From contig JADLES010000260.1 of assembly GCA_020845995.1 (NCBI GenBank), positions 1 to 38,644 of the forward strand: 38,644 nt of DNA, given 5' to 3'. This document shows, in pieces, positions 5,731 through 13,751 of this stretch (position 1 is its first letter; each line of letters begins with the position of its first letter). Source of the DNA: Burkholderiales bacterium. Lineage in GTDB: Bacteria; Pseudomonadota; Gammaproteobacteria; Burkholderiales; SG8-39. Below the pieces are notes generated by a model. The model saw only the letters and a list, made by a program, of their open reading frames with translations. It had not been told where the DNA came from and did not search any database. The position numbers and the translations under genes were made by a program.

Positions 5731-7465
5731 TTGCCACCACCCACCCCCCCATCACCAGCACATCCATCTGCGTGCGCAGGAAGCAGCCGAGCGCCTCCTC
5801 GGGCCGGCAGACCACCGGCTCGTTCTCGTTGAACGAGGTGTTGAGCACCATCGGCACGCCGGTGAGCGCGCGGAAAGCCTCGATCAACGCGTAGTAGCGT
5901 GGGTTCGATTCGCGCGTCACGGTCTGAAGGCGTCCCGAGCCATCGACGTGCGTCACCGCCGGAATCTGCACGCACTTCGCCTCGCGGATCTGGTAGACCT
6001 GCATCATGAAGGGCACGTCATCGTCGGTCTCGAACCACTCCGCCACCGCCTCGCGCAGGACCGAGGGCGCGAACGGCCGGAACGATTCGCGCCGCTTGAT
6101 CTTGGCGTTGAGCAGTTCCTTCATGTCGGCCCGGCGTGGATCGCAGACGATGGACCTGTTACCGAGCGCGCGCGGCCCCCACTCCATGCGCCCCTGGAAC
6201 CAGCCGACCACCGCGCCGTCGGCAATCGACCGGGCGGTTCTTTCGATCAGGAGCTTTTCATCGGAAAAGTGCGATACCAGGCACTGCTGAGACTCGACCT
6301 CGGCCTTTCGCGCCTGTATCGCAGACTCGATCTCCGCGTCGGAATACTCAGGCCCGTAGTATGCATGCGTCATGCGCGCGCGCGCGGACCCGCCCGAGCG
6401 CTGCCAGGCGACCAGCGCCGCGCCGATCGCCCCGCCCGCATCCCCCGCCGCCGCCTGCACGTAGAGCCGACGAAAGGGCGAGCGCGCGTAGACCTTGCCG
6501 TTCGCCACCGAGTTCATCGCGCAGCCGCCCGCGAGGCAGAGCGCATCCAGCTTGTAGCGCGCATGCAGGTGCGAAAGCAGGTGGAAGAACGCCTCCTCGT
6601 ACATCGCCTGCGCCGAGCGCGCGATGTCACGGTGACGCTGCTCGAGCGGCTCCTCGGGCGCCCGGGCCGGGCCCAGCAGTTCGATGAGCGCCGGCGTATA
6701 GAGCGTCCCCACCACGGGCGCGCCGCCCTCCCACTCGTAATCCACCTTCTCGGTGGCGTGCCGGAAATAGGCGAGGTCCAGCTCGAACCCACCGCCCTCG
6801 AGCAGCCGCACGAGCCGGCGCATCTGCGGCACGTAGGAGGGCTTCCCGTAGGGCGCGAGGCCCATCACCTTGTATTCGTCCCCATAGTGCGGAAAGCCGA
6901 GGTACTGCGTCAGCGCCTGGTAGAAGATGCCGAGGGAATGAGGGAAGTAGACCCGGTCCTCGACCTCCACCGCCCCGCCCCGCCCCACCCCCCAGCCCGC
7001 GCTCGCGAAGTCGCCGAAGCCGTCCACCGACACGGCGACCGCCTCATCGAACGGCGACACCGCATACGCGGACGCGAGGTGCGCGAGGTGGTGCTCAACC
7101 TCCTGCACAGTCCCCGTGAAGCGCTGGCCGGGAAACGCAGCCTGCAGCTCAGCATCGACCCCCGCCCGCTTCGCCTTGTTGCGCACGCGGTCGAGCAGTA
7201 ATCCGAGATCTGGCCGGCGTGTGACGACGTAACCGAGCTTCCTGAGCAGATTGGCGCGCCCGTCCTGGTTCACCGCTACTTGCGTCACATCCTCCAGCCG
7301 CGCTCCCGCCACGCGCAGGCAATATCTGATCGCTTCGGACGGAAACCCGGCCCAGTGCTTGACGCGCCGGAAGCGCTCTTCCTCTGCCGCCGCGATGATC
7401 TCCCCGTCCCGCAATACACAAGCGGATGCGTCGCCGTGGTAGGCGTTGATTCCGAGGATGATCAT
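5714..7465 (-). CDS. NodU/CmcH-family carbamoyltransferase
   Basis: The 583-residue protein has both parts of the carbamoyltransferase family. The N-terminal Kae1-like ASKHA domain opens IILGINAYHGDASACVL and has the metal-binding segment EHHLAHLASAY (124-134) and SVDGFGD. The C-terminal YrdC-like part contains GRMEWGPRALGNRSI and VLNTSFNENEPVV. Relatives use carbamoyl phosphate and ATP to place a carbamoyl group on a hydroxyl of a sugar (NodU, TobZ, CmcH). In this location a sugar of the cell-surface glycan is the likely acceptor. ATG 7465 is preferred over GTG 7468 because GAG lies just upstream. The extreme C-terminus (RGQTP) is repeat-encoded. It is the last gene of the long minus-strand run. 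Confidence 0.93.
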   Translation of the reverse strand: MIILGINAYHGDASACVLRDGEIIAAAEEERFRRVKHWAGFPSEAIRYCLRVAGARLEDVTQVAVNQDGRANLLRKLGYVVTRRPDLGLLLDRVRNKAKRAGVDAELQAAFPGQRFTGTVQEVEHHLAHLASAYAVSPFDEAVAVSVDGFGDFASAGWGVGRGGAVEVEDRVYFPHSLGIFYQALTQYLGFPHYGDEYKVMGLAPYGKPSYVPQMRRLVRLLEGGGFELDLAYFRHATEKVDYEWEGGAPVVGTLYTPALIELLGPARAPEEPLEQRHRDIARSAQAMYEEAFFHLLSHLHARYKLDALCLAGGCAMNSVANGKVYARSPFRRLYVQAAAGDAGGAIGAALVAWQRSGGSARARMTHAYYGPEYSDAEIESAIQARKAEVESQQCLVSHFSDEKLLIERTARSIADGAVVGWFQGRMEWGPRALGNRSIVCDPRRADMKELLNAKIKRRESFRPFAPSVLREAVAEWFETDDDVPFMMQVYQIREAKCVQIPAVTHVDGSGRLQTVTRESNPRYYALIEAFRALTGVPMVLNTSFNENEPVVCRPEEALGCFLRTQMDVLVMGGWVVARGQTP

Positions 7466-7502
7466 CACGCTCGCACCATACCCGCCGCCGACTATATCCC
7501 GC

Positions 7503-8567
7503 TCAGGGCCTGACCGAACGAATCAGGAGGCTGTCGGCCAGTCTGGTCAGCGGCGGAATGACCGTGGCCATCGACTTCAGAGCTTCCGAGAGGCCTGTAG
7601 CCACGCGTGCGGCCAGCGGGTAGAGGCGGCGATCACTGGCCTGCAGGCCGAGGCCGAAGTAGCAATCGGCCGCAAGCCGCGAGGGGCCGATCAGCTCGTT
7701 GCAGATCGCGAGGAGCCTGGACGGCGAGTAATAGCGAACCTCGAATTGCCTTGGCGGCCTGCCTCCGCGGCGCAGCAGGTGATAGCCGCTGCGAAGCCCG
7801 AACGCGTTCGCCATCTGGACGACGGAAATGGCCCCGCTGCGAAGCACGCGCGCGATCTCGCTCAGCGCAGCTCTGCAATCCGCTTCGCTGAAGTGCTGAA
7901 GAACGCTGTAGGAGAAGGCCACATCCATGCAGTCCGGCCGCAGGGGAAGATGCCGCGCGTCCCCGCACACGAATGCCGCGGAGATGCCGAGTTGATCCGC
8001 CACGCGCCGCGCCGCCAGAACCGCGCCAAGCTGCGGATCGATGCCGATGGCGCGATACCCCTTGCGGGCCGCCGCGATCGTCCACCGGCCCCAGTTGCAG
8101 CCGACGTCGATCAGCCAGGCGCCCTGCGAGGACGGGAGCGGGAGCTCCGGAATCGGATACGCCGAAAGCCGTCCACGCGAGCCGTAGTATGCGAGGCCGC
8201 CCGTGGCCGCGACCAGGTACTGCACCACCGGATCGACCCCGGAACCGCCGGCGCGCGCGAGGGCGCTGATCGCCGCTCGCTCGCCGTCGCTCACACCGAT
8301 GGTCTCCAGAAAGAGGTCGTCGCCGCCCCCGGCCGCCACGGGGCCCCTCGCCTTCCGCCGGGACGCCGCTCCGGCCTCGATGGTTGCCGTCCCCTCCTCC
8401 AATAGCAGGACCGGAATGCCTCGGATCACCGGGTAGCGGTGACCGGAGGCGCAGGCCAGCTCGTTCGGCTCACCCGCGGCGAGCGGCAAGCCGTCGCGCG
8501 GACATGCCAGCAAGTCCTTCAGCGACGGACTGAAGCTCTCCGACCGGGGCGGCGCGGCCTCAGTCAC
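7503..8567 (-). CDS. SAM-dependent methyltransferase with Trm112-like N-terminal segment
   Basis: The 354-residue protein begins with a Trm112/UPF0434-like segment (about 16-57). LLACPRDGLPL and LACASGHRYPVIRGIPVLL keep one Cys from each zinc-ribbon pair, so the metal site is probably lost. A class I methyltransferase domain follows, with motif I WLIDVGCNWGRWT (151-163), GIDPQLGAVLAAR, and FSYSVLQHFSE as the post-motif II helix. This layout is frequent among methyltransferases in polysaccharide loci. It likely methylates a sugar or lipid-linked intermediate, but the acceptor is not deducible. GTG at 8567 follows directly on the TGA of the HAD gene with no spacing, indicating coupled translation. 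Confidence 0.85.
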   Translation of the reverse strand: MTEAAPPRSESFSPSLKDLLACPRDGLPLAAGEPNELACASGHRYPVIRGIPVLLLEEGTATIEAGAASRRKARGPVAAGGGDDLFLETIGVSDGERAAISALARAGGSGVDPVVQYLVAATGGLAYYGSRGRLSAYPIPELPLPSSQGAWLIDVGCNWGRWTIAAARKGYRAIGIDPQLGAVLAARRVADQLGISAAFVCGDARHLPLRPDCMDVAFSYSVLQHFSEADCRAALSEIARVLRSGAISVVQMANAFGLRSGYHLLRRGGRPPRQFEVRYYSPSRLLAICNELIGPSRLAADCYFGLGLQASDRRLYPLAARVATGLSEALKSMATVIPPLTRLADSLLIRSVRP

Positions 8568-9326
8568 TCAGCGACCGGCCGCCGACAACTCGCGCAGGAG
8601 CGCGCGCAGATCCCCGAATTCCAGCACCACGGCATCTGGCTGCCGATCGCCGGTACCGACTTCCACGCCTTCGTGGACCTTCTGCAGCGTCACCGCCGAG
8701 ATCGTCCGCCGCGCGCCGGCGATATCGTTCTCCGCGTGGTCGCCGATCATCCACAGGCAGTCGCCGGCCGGCCGCATCTTGGCGACCGCCAGCTCGAAGG
8801 GTCCAGGGGCGGGCTTGTCGAGCCCGGCCTCTTCGCTCGTGACGATGTAATCGAAATAGCGGTCGAGCCTGAAATAGACGATCTTGCGGAACTGGATCTG
8901 GGCGGTGAGGTCGGTGACGATGGCGGTAGAAATCCCGGCGATGCGCAGGTCGTCGAGAAACTCCTTTAGGTCCGGAAACAGTCGCGCCCCTCCAAGGAAC
9001 GAGCGCCAATAGGTCTGCTCGAGGTCGAGCGCCAGCAGCACCTGCGAGCCCAGGCCCAGCAACTCAAGCATGCGCTGGAAGTACAACAGGCGGCTGTGCG
9101 AACTTGCCGTCCTGCCCAGACGCTGCTTGATCGCATCGCGCGCGGCGTCGAAGCCCTGGTCGAACTTCTCCGGCGCGATGCCGAACAGCCGCGCCGCCTT
9201 CTCGCGCACCGCCCGCATGCCGGCGCGATGCGCTGGCTCATAGGGAAAAAGCGTGTTGTCAGTGTCGAATAGCACGGCGTTCGGCAACCGCCGGAACGCT
9301 TCGGGGCGATACACTGTCAGTGTCAT
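8568..9326 (-). CDS. HAD-superfamily phosphatase
   Basis: The 252-residue protein has all four HAD motifs. FDTDNTLF holds the nucleophile D21 and acid/base D23, AIVTDL the motif II Thr (T138), LDKPAPG the motif III Lys (K171), and IGDHAENDIAG the metal-binding acids (D196, D201). The stretch between motifs I and II is a helical cap, as in subfamily I phosphatases. Many relatives remove phosphate from sugar phosphates. Its start overlaps the stop of the kinase-fusion gene (ATGA, 9323-9326), so the phosphatase and kinase are made together. A place in the same sugar-phosphate pathway is an inference from that coupling. Confidence 0.88.
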   Translation of the reverse strand: MTLTVYRPEAFRRLPNAVLFDTDNTLFPYEPAHRAGMRAVREKAARLFGIAPEKFDQGFDAARDAIKQRLGRTASSHSRLLYFQRMLELLGLGSQVLLALDLEQTYWRSFLGGARLFPDLKEFLDDLRIAGISTAIVTDLTAQIQFRKIVYFRLDRYFDYIVTSEEAGLDKPAPGPFELAVAKMRPAGDCLWMIGDHAENDIAGARRTISAVTLQKVHEGVEVGTGDRQPDAVVLEFGDLRALLRELSAAGR

Positions 9327-11362
9327 GAAAGCCGCGCCCGCAGCGCCTGAGTGATATGGGTCAGCACCACCAGCTGCATCAGCCCGCGCATGCCTCCTTC
9401 CCAGGCAGGCTCGACGTCCAGCAATTCGCCCAACTCGGGCAGCAACTCCCGGGCCGCGAGGGCGATGTCCTCATGCGCCACCTCCCCCTCGATCGCGAGC
9501 GCGACCGAACCATCCGCGCCTTCCTCCTCGAGGTCCACGCGCAGGCCGCAAATGCTCACTAGGATGCGGACCAGATCCTCATAGTAGAGCCACTGCCGGG
9601 CCCATACGCGCAGCCGCAGCGGCGCGTCCGCGCGCGCCTCTTCGTCCGCGCGGACCGGCTGCAGCGCGAGCACCAGATCGGCCCAGGCCGCCTGCGGCCG
9701 GACGAACTGGCCGGCGTCCGCCTCCCGCCGCTCGATTTCCTTCAGGACCGCACCTCCCTCGTGCCCGCGCTGTTCGACGTCGCGACGCACCTTGAGCGTG
9801 CGGCGCAATCGTTCGTCCATGTCGAGGTAGATCCGCAGATCGTAGAGTTCCCGCAGCAGCGGGATCGACAGCGCGTGCAGGCCACTGACGATGATCACGT
9901 CGTTGCTGTAGAGCCTCGCGGCGGCGCTCATCTTGCCGGTTGCGTGGTCGTAGTGCCGCACCTGTACGGAGCGCCCGTCGGAGAGCGCCTGCACGTCGTG
10001 GGCGAGCCGCGCGAGTTCGTTGGCACGCGGGTGCAGGTGCGTCATTACTTGCCACATCGGCTTGCCACGGTCCCACAGGTGATAGTCGTCGCCCGAAACG
10101 CGGACGACCGAATGCCTTCCAAAGAGCCCCTCGATCGAGGCCGCGAGCGCGTCCTTGCCCGAACCCGAATCGCCGGCAATGCCGAGCACGAAGGGCTTGC
10201 GCGAGAGGCGGAAGTACTCGTTGACCTGGATTCCCTGCCGGAGCATGCGCGCGGCCAGGATCAACCCAGTCGCCAACAGAAGCGTCTGCCAGAGCGACAG
10301 GAAGCGCGCGGGGAGTGCCAGCAGGTCCACGGCGCGGTGGCCAAACGGCCACGCGTCGAACGGCAGCGACGGCAGCGGGGCCAGCAGGCCGTTGATACCG
10401 ATGAAGAGGAGGCTGAAGACGGCGACGAGCCCGACGGCGACCCGGTCGCTCCGCACCTGATACAGGACGAGGAACGGAAGCACCCAAAGGAACCACCCCG
10501 GCGAGGCGGGCGTCAGCAGGAGAACCATCAGGAAGGCGATCCCCAGCAGCGCAACAAGCAGGTCGAAGCTGGTGCGCCGGATGCGCCAGGCACCGAAAAG
10601 CACCAGCAGGTATACGAGCGGGAGCAGGTACACCTCGTGCCCCTGCCCAACGGAAAAGGAGATGTCGTAGACCTTGGCGAGTTCGGGGTTGCCGAACAAC
10701 ATGGCGCGCCCGCCCATCAACGCGAAGTAAGGCACCTGCAACAGCAGCAGCGCGCCGGCCAGCGCGACCGCAAAAGGCAGGAAATACACGGTGAGGCGCT
10801 TGTTATGGAAAAGGTAGATCAGCAGGAACGGGAGGGCCAGCACCATGCTCAGCTTGGCCGACACCCCAAGCGCCATCCAGATCGCCGCCCGGGCAGGCGC
10901 GCGATCGCGCAGCGCGACCAACCCGGCCAGAAGCAGGAGGATCGGCAAAGTGTCGTTGAGTCCCAGCCAGTAGGAAGCGAACAGGACGACAGGCGACATC
11001 CAATACAGCCAGAGCAATTTGCGGTCCGGTATCGCAGCGAGCCGCCGCAGCACGGCGAGCATGGCGAGATCGACCAGCAGCAGCGTCAATCCATAGCCGA
11101 TCGACTGCGGCAGGCCGAACAGCGCGGCCGCCGCCGCGAGCGGGAGGAACGCCAGCCACATCGCGTACCCGTATGGAAAGGCGCGCGGATCGCCGCCCGC
11201 CGCCAGATGCGCACCCCAGGGATCGAGCCCGGGATGCGCCACGCTCTGCGCCATGAACGGCGCGTACCAGTGATCCACCGCCGCCGGCGTGGCAATGGCC
11301 AGCAACAGCACGCGCAGGGCGAGACCTGCGAGAAAAACAGGATCGCGCGCCAAGTGCATCAT
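9323..11362 (-). CDS. Fusion: GT-C-like multi-pass membrane protein + uridine-kinase-like P-loop kinase
   Basis: This 679-residue protein has two unlike halves in one uninterrupted frame. Residues about 8-375 are strongly hydrophobic with roughly ten membrane segments. They include YWLGLNDTLPILLLL (131-145), reminiscent of GT-C mannosyltransferase-type (DUF2029/PIG-M-like) proteins. Residues 390-570 form a P-loop kinase of the uridine kinase/phosphoribulokinase type: Walker A GDSGSGKD (397-404), DDYHLWDRG (425-433), RHYDHATGK (469-477) and VSGLHAL (492-498). Residues 570-679 form an extra soluble domain (LRVWARQWLYYEDL) not recognised. The kinase would face the cytoplasm if the last helix exits inward. 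The gene overlaps both neighbours by ATGA. A role in phosphorylating or transferring a glycan building block is inferred; the substrate is unknown. Confidence 0.85.
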   Translation of the reverse strand: MMHLARDPVFLAGLALRVLLLAIATPAAVDHWYAPFMAQSVAHPGLDPWGAHLAAGGDPRAFPYGYAMWLAFLPLAAAAALFGLPQSIGYGLTLLLVDLAMLAVLRRLAAIPDRKLLWLYWMSPVVLFASYWLGLNDTLPILLLLAGLVALRDRAPARAAIWMALGVSAKLSMVLALPFLLIYLFHNKRLTVYFLPFAVALAGALLLLQVPYFALMGGRAMLFGNPELAKVYDISFSVGQGHEVYLLPLVYLLVLFGAWRIRRTSFDLLVALLGIAFLMVLLLTPASPGWFLWVLPFLVLYQVRSDRVAVGLVAVFSLLFIGINGLLAPLPSLPFDAWPFGHRAVDLLALPARFLSLWQTLLLATGLILAARMLRQGIQVNEYFRLSRKPFVLGIAGDSGSGKDALAASIEGLFGRHSVVRVSGDDYHLWDRGKPMWQVMTHLHPRANELARLAHDVQALSDGRSVQVRHYDHATGKMSAAARLYSNDVIIVSGLHALSIPLLRELYDLRIYLDMDERLRRTLKVRRDVEQRGHEGGAVLKEIERREADAGQFVRPQAAWADLVLALQPVRADEEARADAPLRLRVWARQWLYYEDLVRILVSICGLRVDLEEEGADGSVALAIEGEVAHEDIALAARELLPELGELLDVEPAWEGGMRGLMQLVVLTHITQALRARLS

Positions 11363-11949
11363 GGCAGCCAGCGCTGCGGCACTTTCGTGCAGACGGCGTC
11401 CGCGACGATGCCGCGTTCAGCAAGCAGCGCGCGCAGCTCCACGATCTCGCGCTCGTCCGTGCGCTGCTGCAGTTCCGGCGATACCAGGCAAAGCCTGAAT
11501 CCGCCGTCGCGCAGGCGGCGGGCGTCATCGGACGAGAGCGGAAACCGAGTGAAACAGTCGACCCACACCCAGTCCACCGTCCCGGCGAGCGAGAGCGCAG
11601 TGTCGACACTCTCGAACTCCGAAACCCTCACCGCGCAGCGCCGCTCGCCCTGGCGCGCGGTCTTCACGAGGAACGGGAACGACTGGTCGAGGAAGAAGAA
11701 ATCCTCGATGCCGCGCGCGGCCATGATGCCGAGCAGGCGCTGCTCCAGCCCTTCCTCCTTGACGTTCAGGATCAGGGTGTCATGGCGGTAATGCGCGATC
11801 CAGCGCTCGAAATCCCCGCCCTCGACGAACGGGTCGTGGTGGATCACCAGCCGTTCGCCGAAGCTGCGGATGTCCACCTCGACGCCATACTCCACGGGCG
11901 TCGCCTGCAGGTCGGCGATGGTGTTGCGACGATGGGCGATCAGCTTCAC
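11359..11949 (-). CDS. GDPD/PLC-like phosphodiesterase-fold protein
   Basis: The 196-residue protein resembles a short glycerophosphodiester phosphodiesterase. LIAHRRNT gives the first catalytic His (H6), GVEVDIR the metal ligands E24 and D26, and VIHHDPF the second His (H38). LNVKEEG (62-68) takes the position of the usual Lys/Glu strand. At under 200 residues it is shorter than typical GDPD enzymes (about 240-300), and the PENT segment after the first His is missing. It may act on a phosphodiester-linked substituent of a sugar or lipid carrier. GTG 11949 overlaps the stop of the upstream GT2 gene (GTGA), and its own stop overlaps the start of the kinase fusion. A longer in-frame start at 12021 would run inside the GT2 gene and is not favoured. 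Confidence 0.75.
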   Translation of the reverse strand: MKLIAHRRNTIADLQATPVEYGVEVDIRSFGERLVIHHDPFVEGGDFERWIAHYRHDTLILNVKEEGLEQRLLGIMAARGIEDFFFLDQSFPFLVKTARQGERRCAVRVSEFESVDTALSLAGTVDWVWVDCFTRFPLSSDDARRLRDGGFRLCLVSPELQQRTDEREIVELRALLAERGIVADAVCTKVPQRWLP

Positions 11950-12650
11950 GCCTTGACCGCCTTGCGCAGCGCCAAGCTGAACCGGATCGTGCGCTGGATG
12001 AATCGCCACTTCGCTGCCCAATTCACGTTCCAGTGCGACTGGCCGTGGGCACGCGGGCCGAAACGCACCGGGAAGCGCCGTACGTCCACGCCCCGGCGGC
12101 GCGCATGGTAGTAGGCGTAGAGATCCAGCGAGAAATCGTGCGGCGCGTCCAGCCAGGAGCGGAAGAACGACGCGGGAAACATGGTGGGCTGAGCGTTGAT
12201 GTCCCAGAGCCCCTGTCCCAGTAATGCGGATTCGAACACCGACATACCTACCGTAAAGAAAACGTCCGCCGCCGGGCGGCCGTAGCGCCTACCCTTCACG
12301 AAGAGGCGTTCCGGATCGGCCGACGCCCGGAAAAGCGCCAGGCCCACCAGCGCATCGGCCGGATCCGTCTGCAAATCCGCATGGGTGTAGGCGAGGATCT
12401 CCCCACGCGCTTCGCGCAGCCCCGAGAGGATGCCAAAGCCGTAGCCCTGGTTTCTCTCTACGCGCACGCTGCGAATCCTTCGTCCGGCCGCCAGCCGTCC
12501 GGCGAGCAGCGCGGGCGAACCGTCGGTCGAGCCGTTGTCGACCAGCAGGACCTCCGCATCGGCATCCCCGAAGACCTCCTCGCAGCGCGCGATCAGCGCG
12601 GGAAGGCTCTTTTCTTCGTTGAAGCACGGGATCACGAGCGACAGCTTCAT
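11946..12650 (-). CDS. GT2 glycosyltransferase (dolichol-phosphate-mannose-synthase-like)
   Basis: This 234-residue GT-A enzyme starts LSLVIPCFNEEKSLP. It has VDNGSTDGS (37-45) for nucleotide binding and THADLQTDP (89-97), where ADLQTDP is the extended DXD-like metal site seen in DPM1/ArnC-type transferases. GYGFGILSGLREARGE is also typical. No membrane helices follow the catalytic domain. Such enzymes often load a sugar on a polyprenyl phosphate carrier. With the GtrA-like protein two genes upstream and a GT-C-like membrane protein downstream, a three-part transfer system (load, flip, transfer) is plausible. ATG 12650 has GGGAGGGCGG just upstream and overlaps the previous stop (ATGA). Confidence 0.88.
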   Translation of the reverse strand: MKLSLVIPCFNEEKSLPALIARCEEVFGDADAEVLLVDNGSTDGSPALLAGRLAAGRRIRSVRVERNQGYGFGILSGLREARGEILAYTHADLQTDPADALVGLALFRASADPERLFVKGRRYGRPAADVFFTVGMSVFESALLGQGLWDINAQPTMFPASFFRSWLDAPHDFSLDLYAYYHARRRGVDVRRFPVRFGPRAHGQSHWNVNWAAKWRFIQRTIRFSLALRKAVKA

Positions 12651-13363
12651 CCGCCCTCCCCCGAAATGACGTAGACCACTCCCCCCATGCCGTAGGTGAA
12701 GACCTGGCGCGCGCGAAACCGCCCGGCCTCGAGGAACTCGGCGAAGGCGCGCGCGACGCCCCTTTCCTCGCTGCCGCGGTAGGAAAAGTAGTCGTCGAGC
12801 ACGACGTACGTCCCCGCTTGGACGATGGGCAGGCAAAACAGCAGCGCCTCGCGCGCGCTCGCATGCGTGTCGCTGTCGACGAAGACCACGCGCGCCCTCG
12901 TGATGCCGTAAGCGGCGGCGCCAGCCTTCAAGGATTCGCTGAAGAAGCCGGGTACCAGCCGGGTGCGCAATCCGCAAGCGACGCGCGCGACCCGGCGCTC
13001 CACGTCGCCCAGGCGCGTCGCAAAGTTCTGATCCTCGTAGAACGGGTGCTTGTCGTCGTCCGCGAGCGTACCGAAACCCCCGAACGAATCGAATCCGAAG
13101 AATCCCGTGCCGAGCATCTTCGGATGCAACGCAGCGAGGCTGCGGCAGCAGCGGAGGGAATGGCAGAACGAACTGCCGGTATAGACGCCGAACTCGAGAT
13201 AGTCGCCCTCGAGTTCCTCGATGGCGGTCAGGTAGTGCGCTTTCTTCAGCGCGTGGTACTTCTCCAGGTTGTGGACGACGGGTGGAGGAATCCGCGCGAG
13301 GAGCGCGGAGGCCCACTCCTGCAGGAACTCGAGCTTCGCCAGGAGGCCGAACTTACCCGCCAC
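12647..13363 (-). CDS. TylF/MycF-family O-methyltransferase
   Basis: The 238-residue protein belongs to the TylF/MycF-type sugar O-methyltransferases. DYLEFGVYTGSS (54-65) is the SAM-binding motif I with the family's EFGV start. FFGFDSFGGFG (88-98) follows, and VFVDSDTHASA and VVLDDYFSY carry the acidic residues that bind Mg2+ and orient the sugar hydroxyl. Known members methylate deoxysugar hydroxyls; here a sugar of the surface polymer or a nucleotide-sugar is likely. GTG at 13363 has an AAGGCGGAG stretch upstream and overlaps the end of the GtrA-like gene by 11 nt. Its stop overlaps the GT2 start. Confidence 0.85.
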   Translation of the reverse strand: MAGKFGLLAKLEFLQEWASALLARIPPPVVHNLEKYHALKKAHYLTAIEELEGDYLEFGVYTGSSFCHSLRCCRSLAALHPKMLGTGFFGFDSFGGFGTLADDDKHPFYEDQNFATRLGDVERRVARVACGLRTRLVPGFFSESLKAGAAAYGITRARVVFVDSDTHASAREALLFCLPIVQAGTYVVLDDYFSYRGSEERGVARAFAEFLEAGRFRARQVFTYGMGGVVYVISGEGG

Positions 13364-13751
13364 GCGCTCCGCCTTCCCTGAACACCAGCCATTTCGACCC
13401 GAGATAATTGTTCGCGGCCGCGTACGCGGCGCCCGCCAGCCAGCTCAGGCGATAGTCGATCCCCAGCATGCGGTCCATCGCCTCGATGATACCGGTCATC
13501 CCCGCGCCGCCGACCGCATAGACGAGAACGAAGGGAAATACGGCGCCGTGGCTCTTTGCGCTCCCTCCAGCGAACACCCAGCTCTTGCCGAAATGATAGG
13601 ACGTCCCCATGCCGACCACGTAGCCGGCCGCCGACGCGACCGCCAGCGCACCTCCTGCCCAGTGGACAAGCACGTAGACGACGAAATTGAGGATGTTCGA
13701 GAGGACGCCGACGACCACGAACCGTACGATCTCGGCGGGCAAGGATCTCAC
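13353..13751 (-). CDS. GtrA-like small membrane protein
   Basis: The product is 132 residues with four hydrophobic segments (about 9-30, 36-54, 72-90 and 102-115). The GtrA marks YHFGKSWVF (52-60) and NNYLGSKWLVF (114-124) appear after the second and fourth helices. GtrA proteins are thought to flip polyprenyl-phosphate-linked sugars or assist their transfer, usually beside a DPM-like GT2. That partner is two genes downstream. GTG 13751 overlaps the nucleotidyltransferase stop as GTGA. Another GTG two codons' distance upstream (VLAV) would also fit. Confidence 0.85.
   Translation of the reverse strand: MRSLPAEIVRFVVVGVLSNILNFVVYVLVHWAGGALAVASAAGYVVGMGTSYHFGKSWVFAGGSAKSHGAVFPFVLVYAVGGAGMTGIIEAMDRMLGIDYRLSWLAGAAYAAANNYLGSKWLVFREGGARGG

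Noticed and set aside
9761..11791. 676-codon open frame on the plus strand
   Set aside because: It is opposite the membrane-kinase fusion. The translation is rich in Gln, Arg and Pro with no motif, while the minus frame has Walker motifs and membrane helices.
11359..12021. Longer form of the GDPD-like protein starting at 12021
   Set aside because: The extra 24 codons lie within the GT2 gene and have no homology, while GTG 11949 fits the overlap pattern and the motif start.
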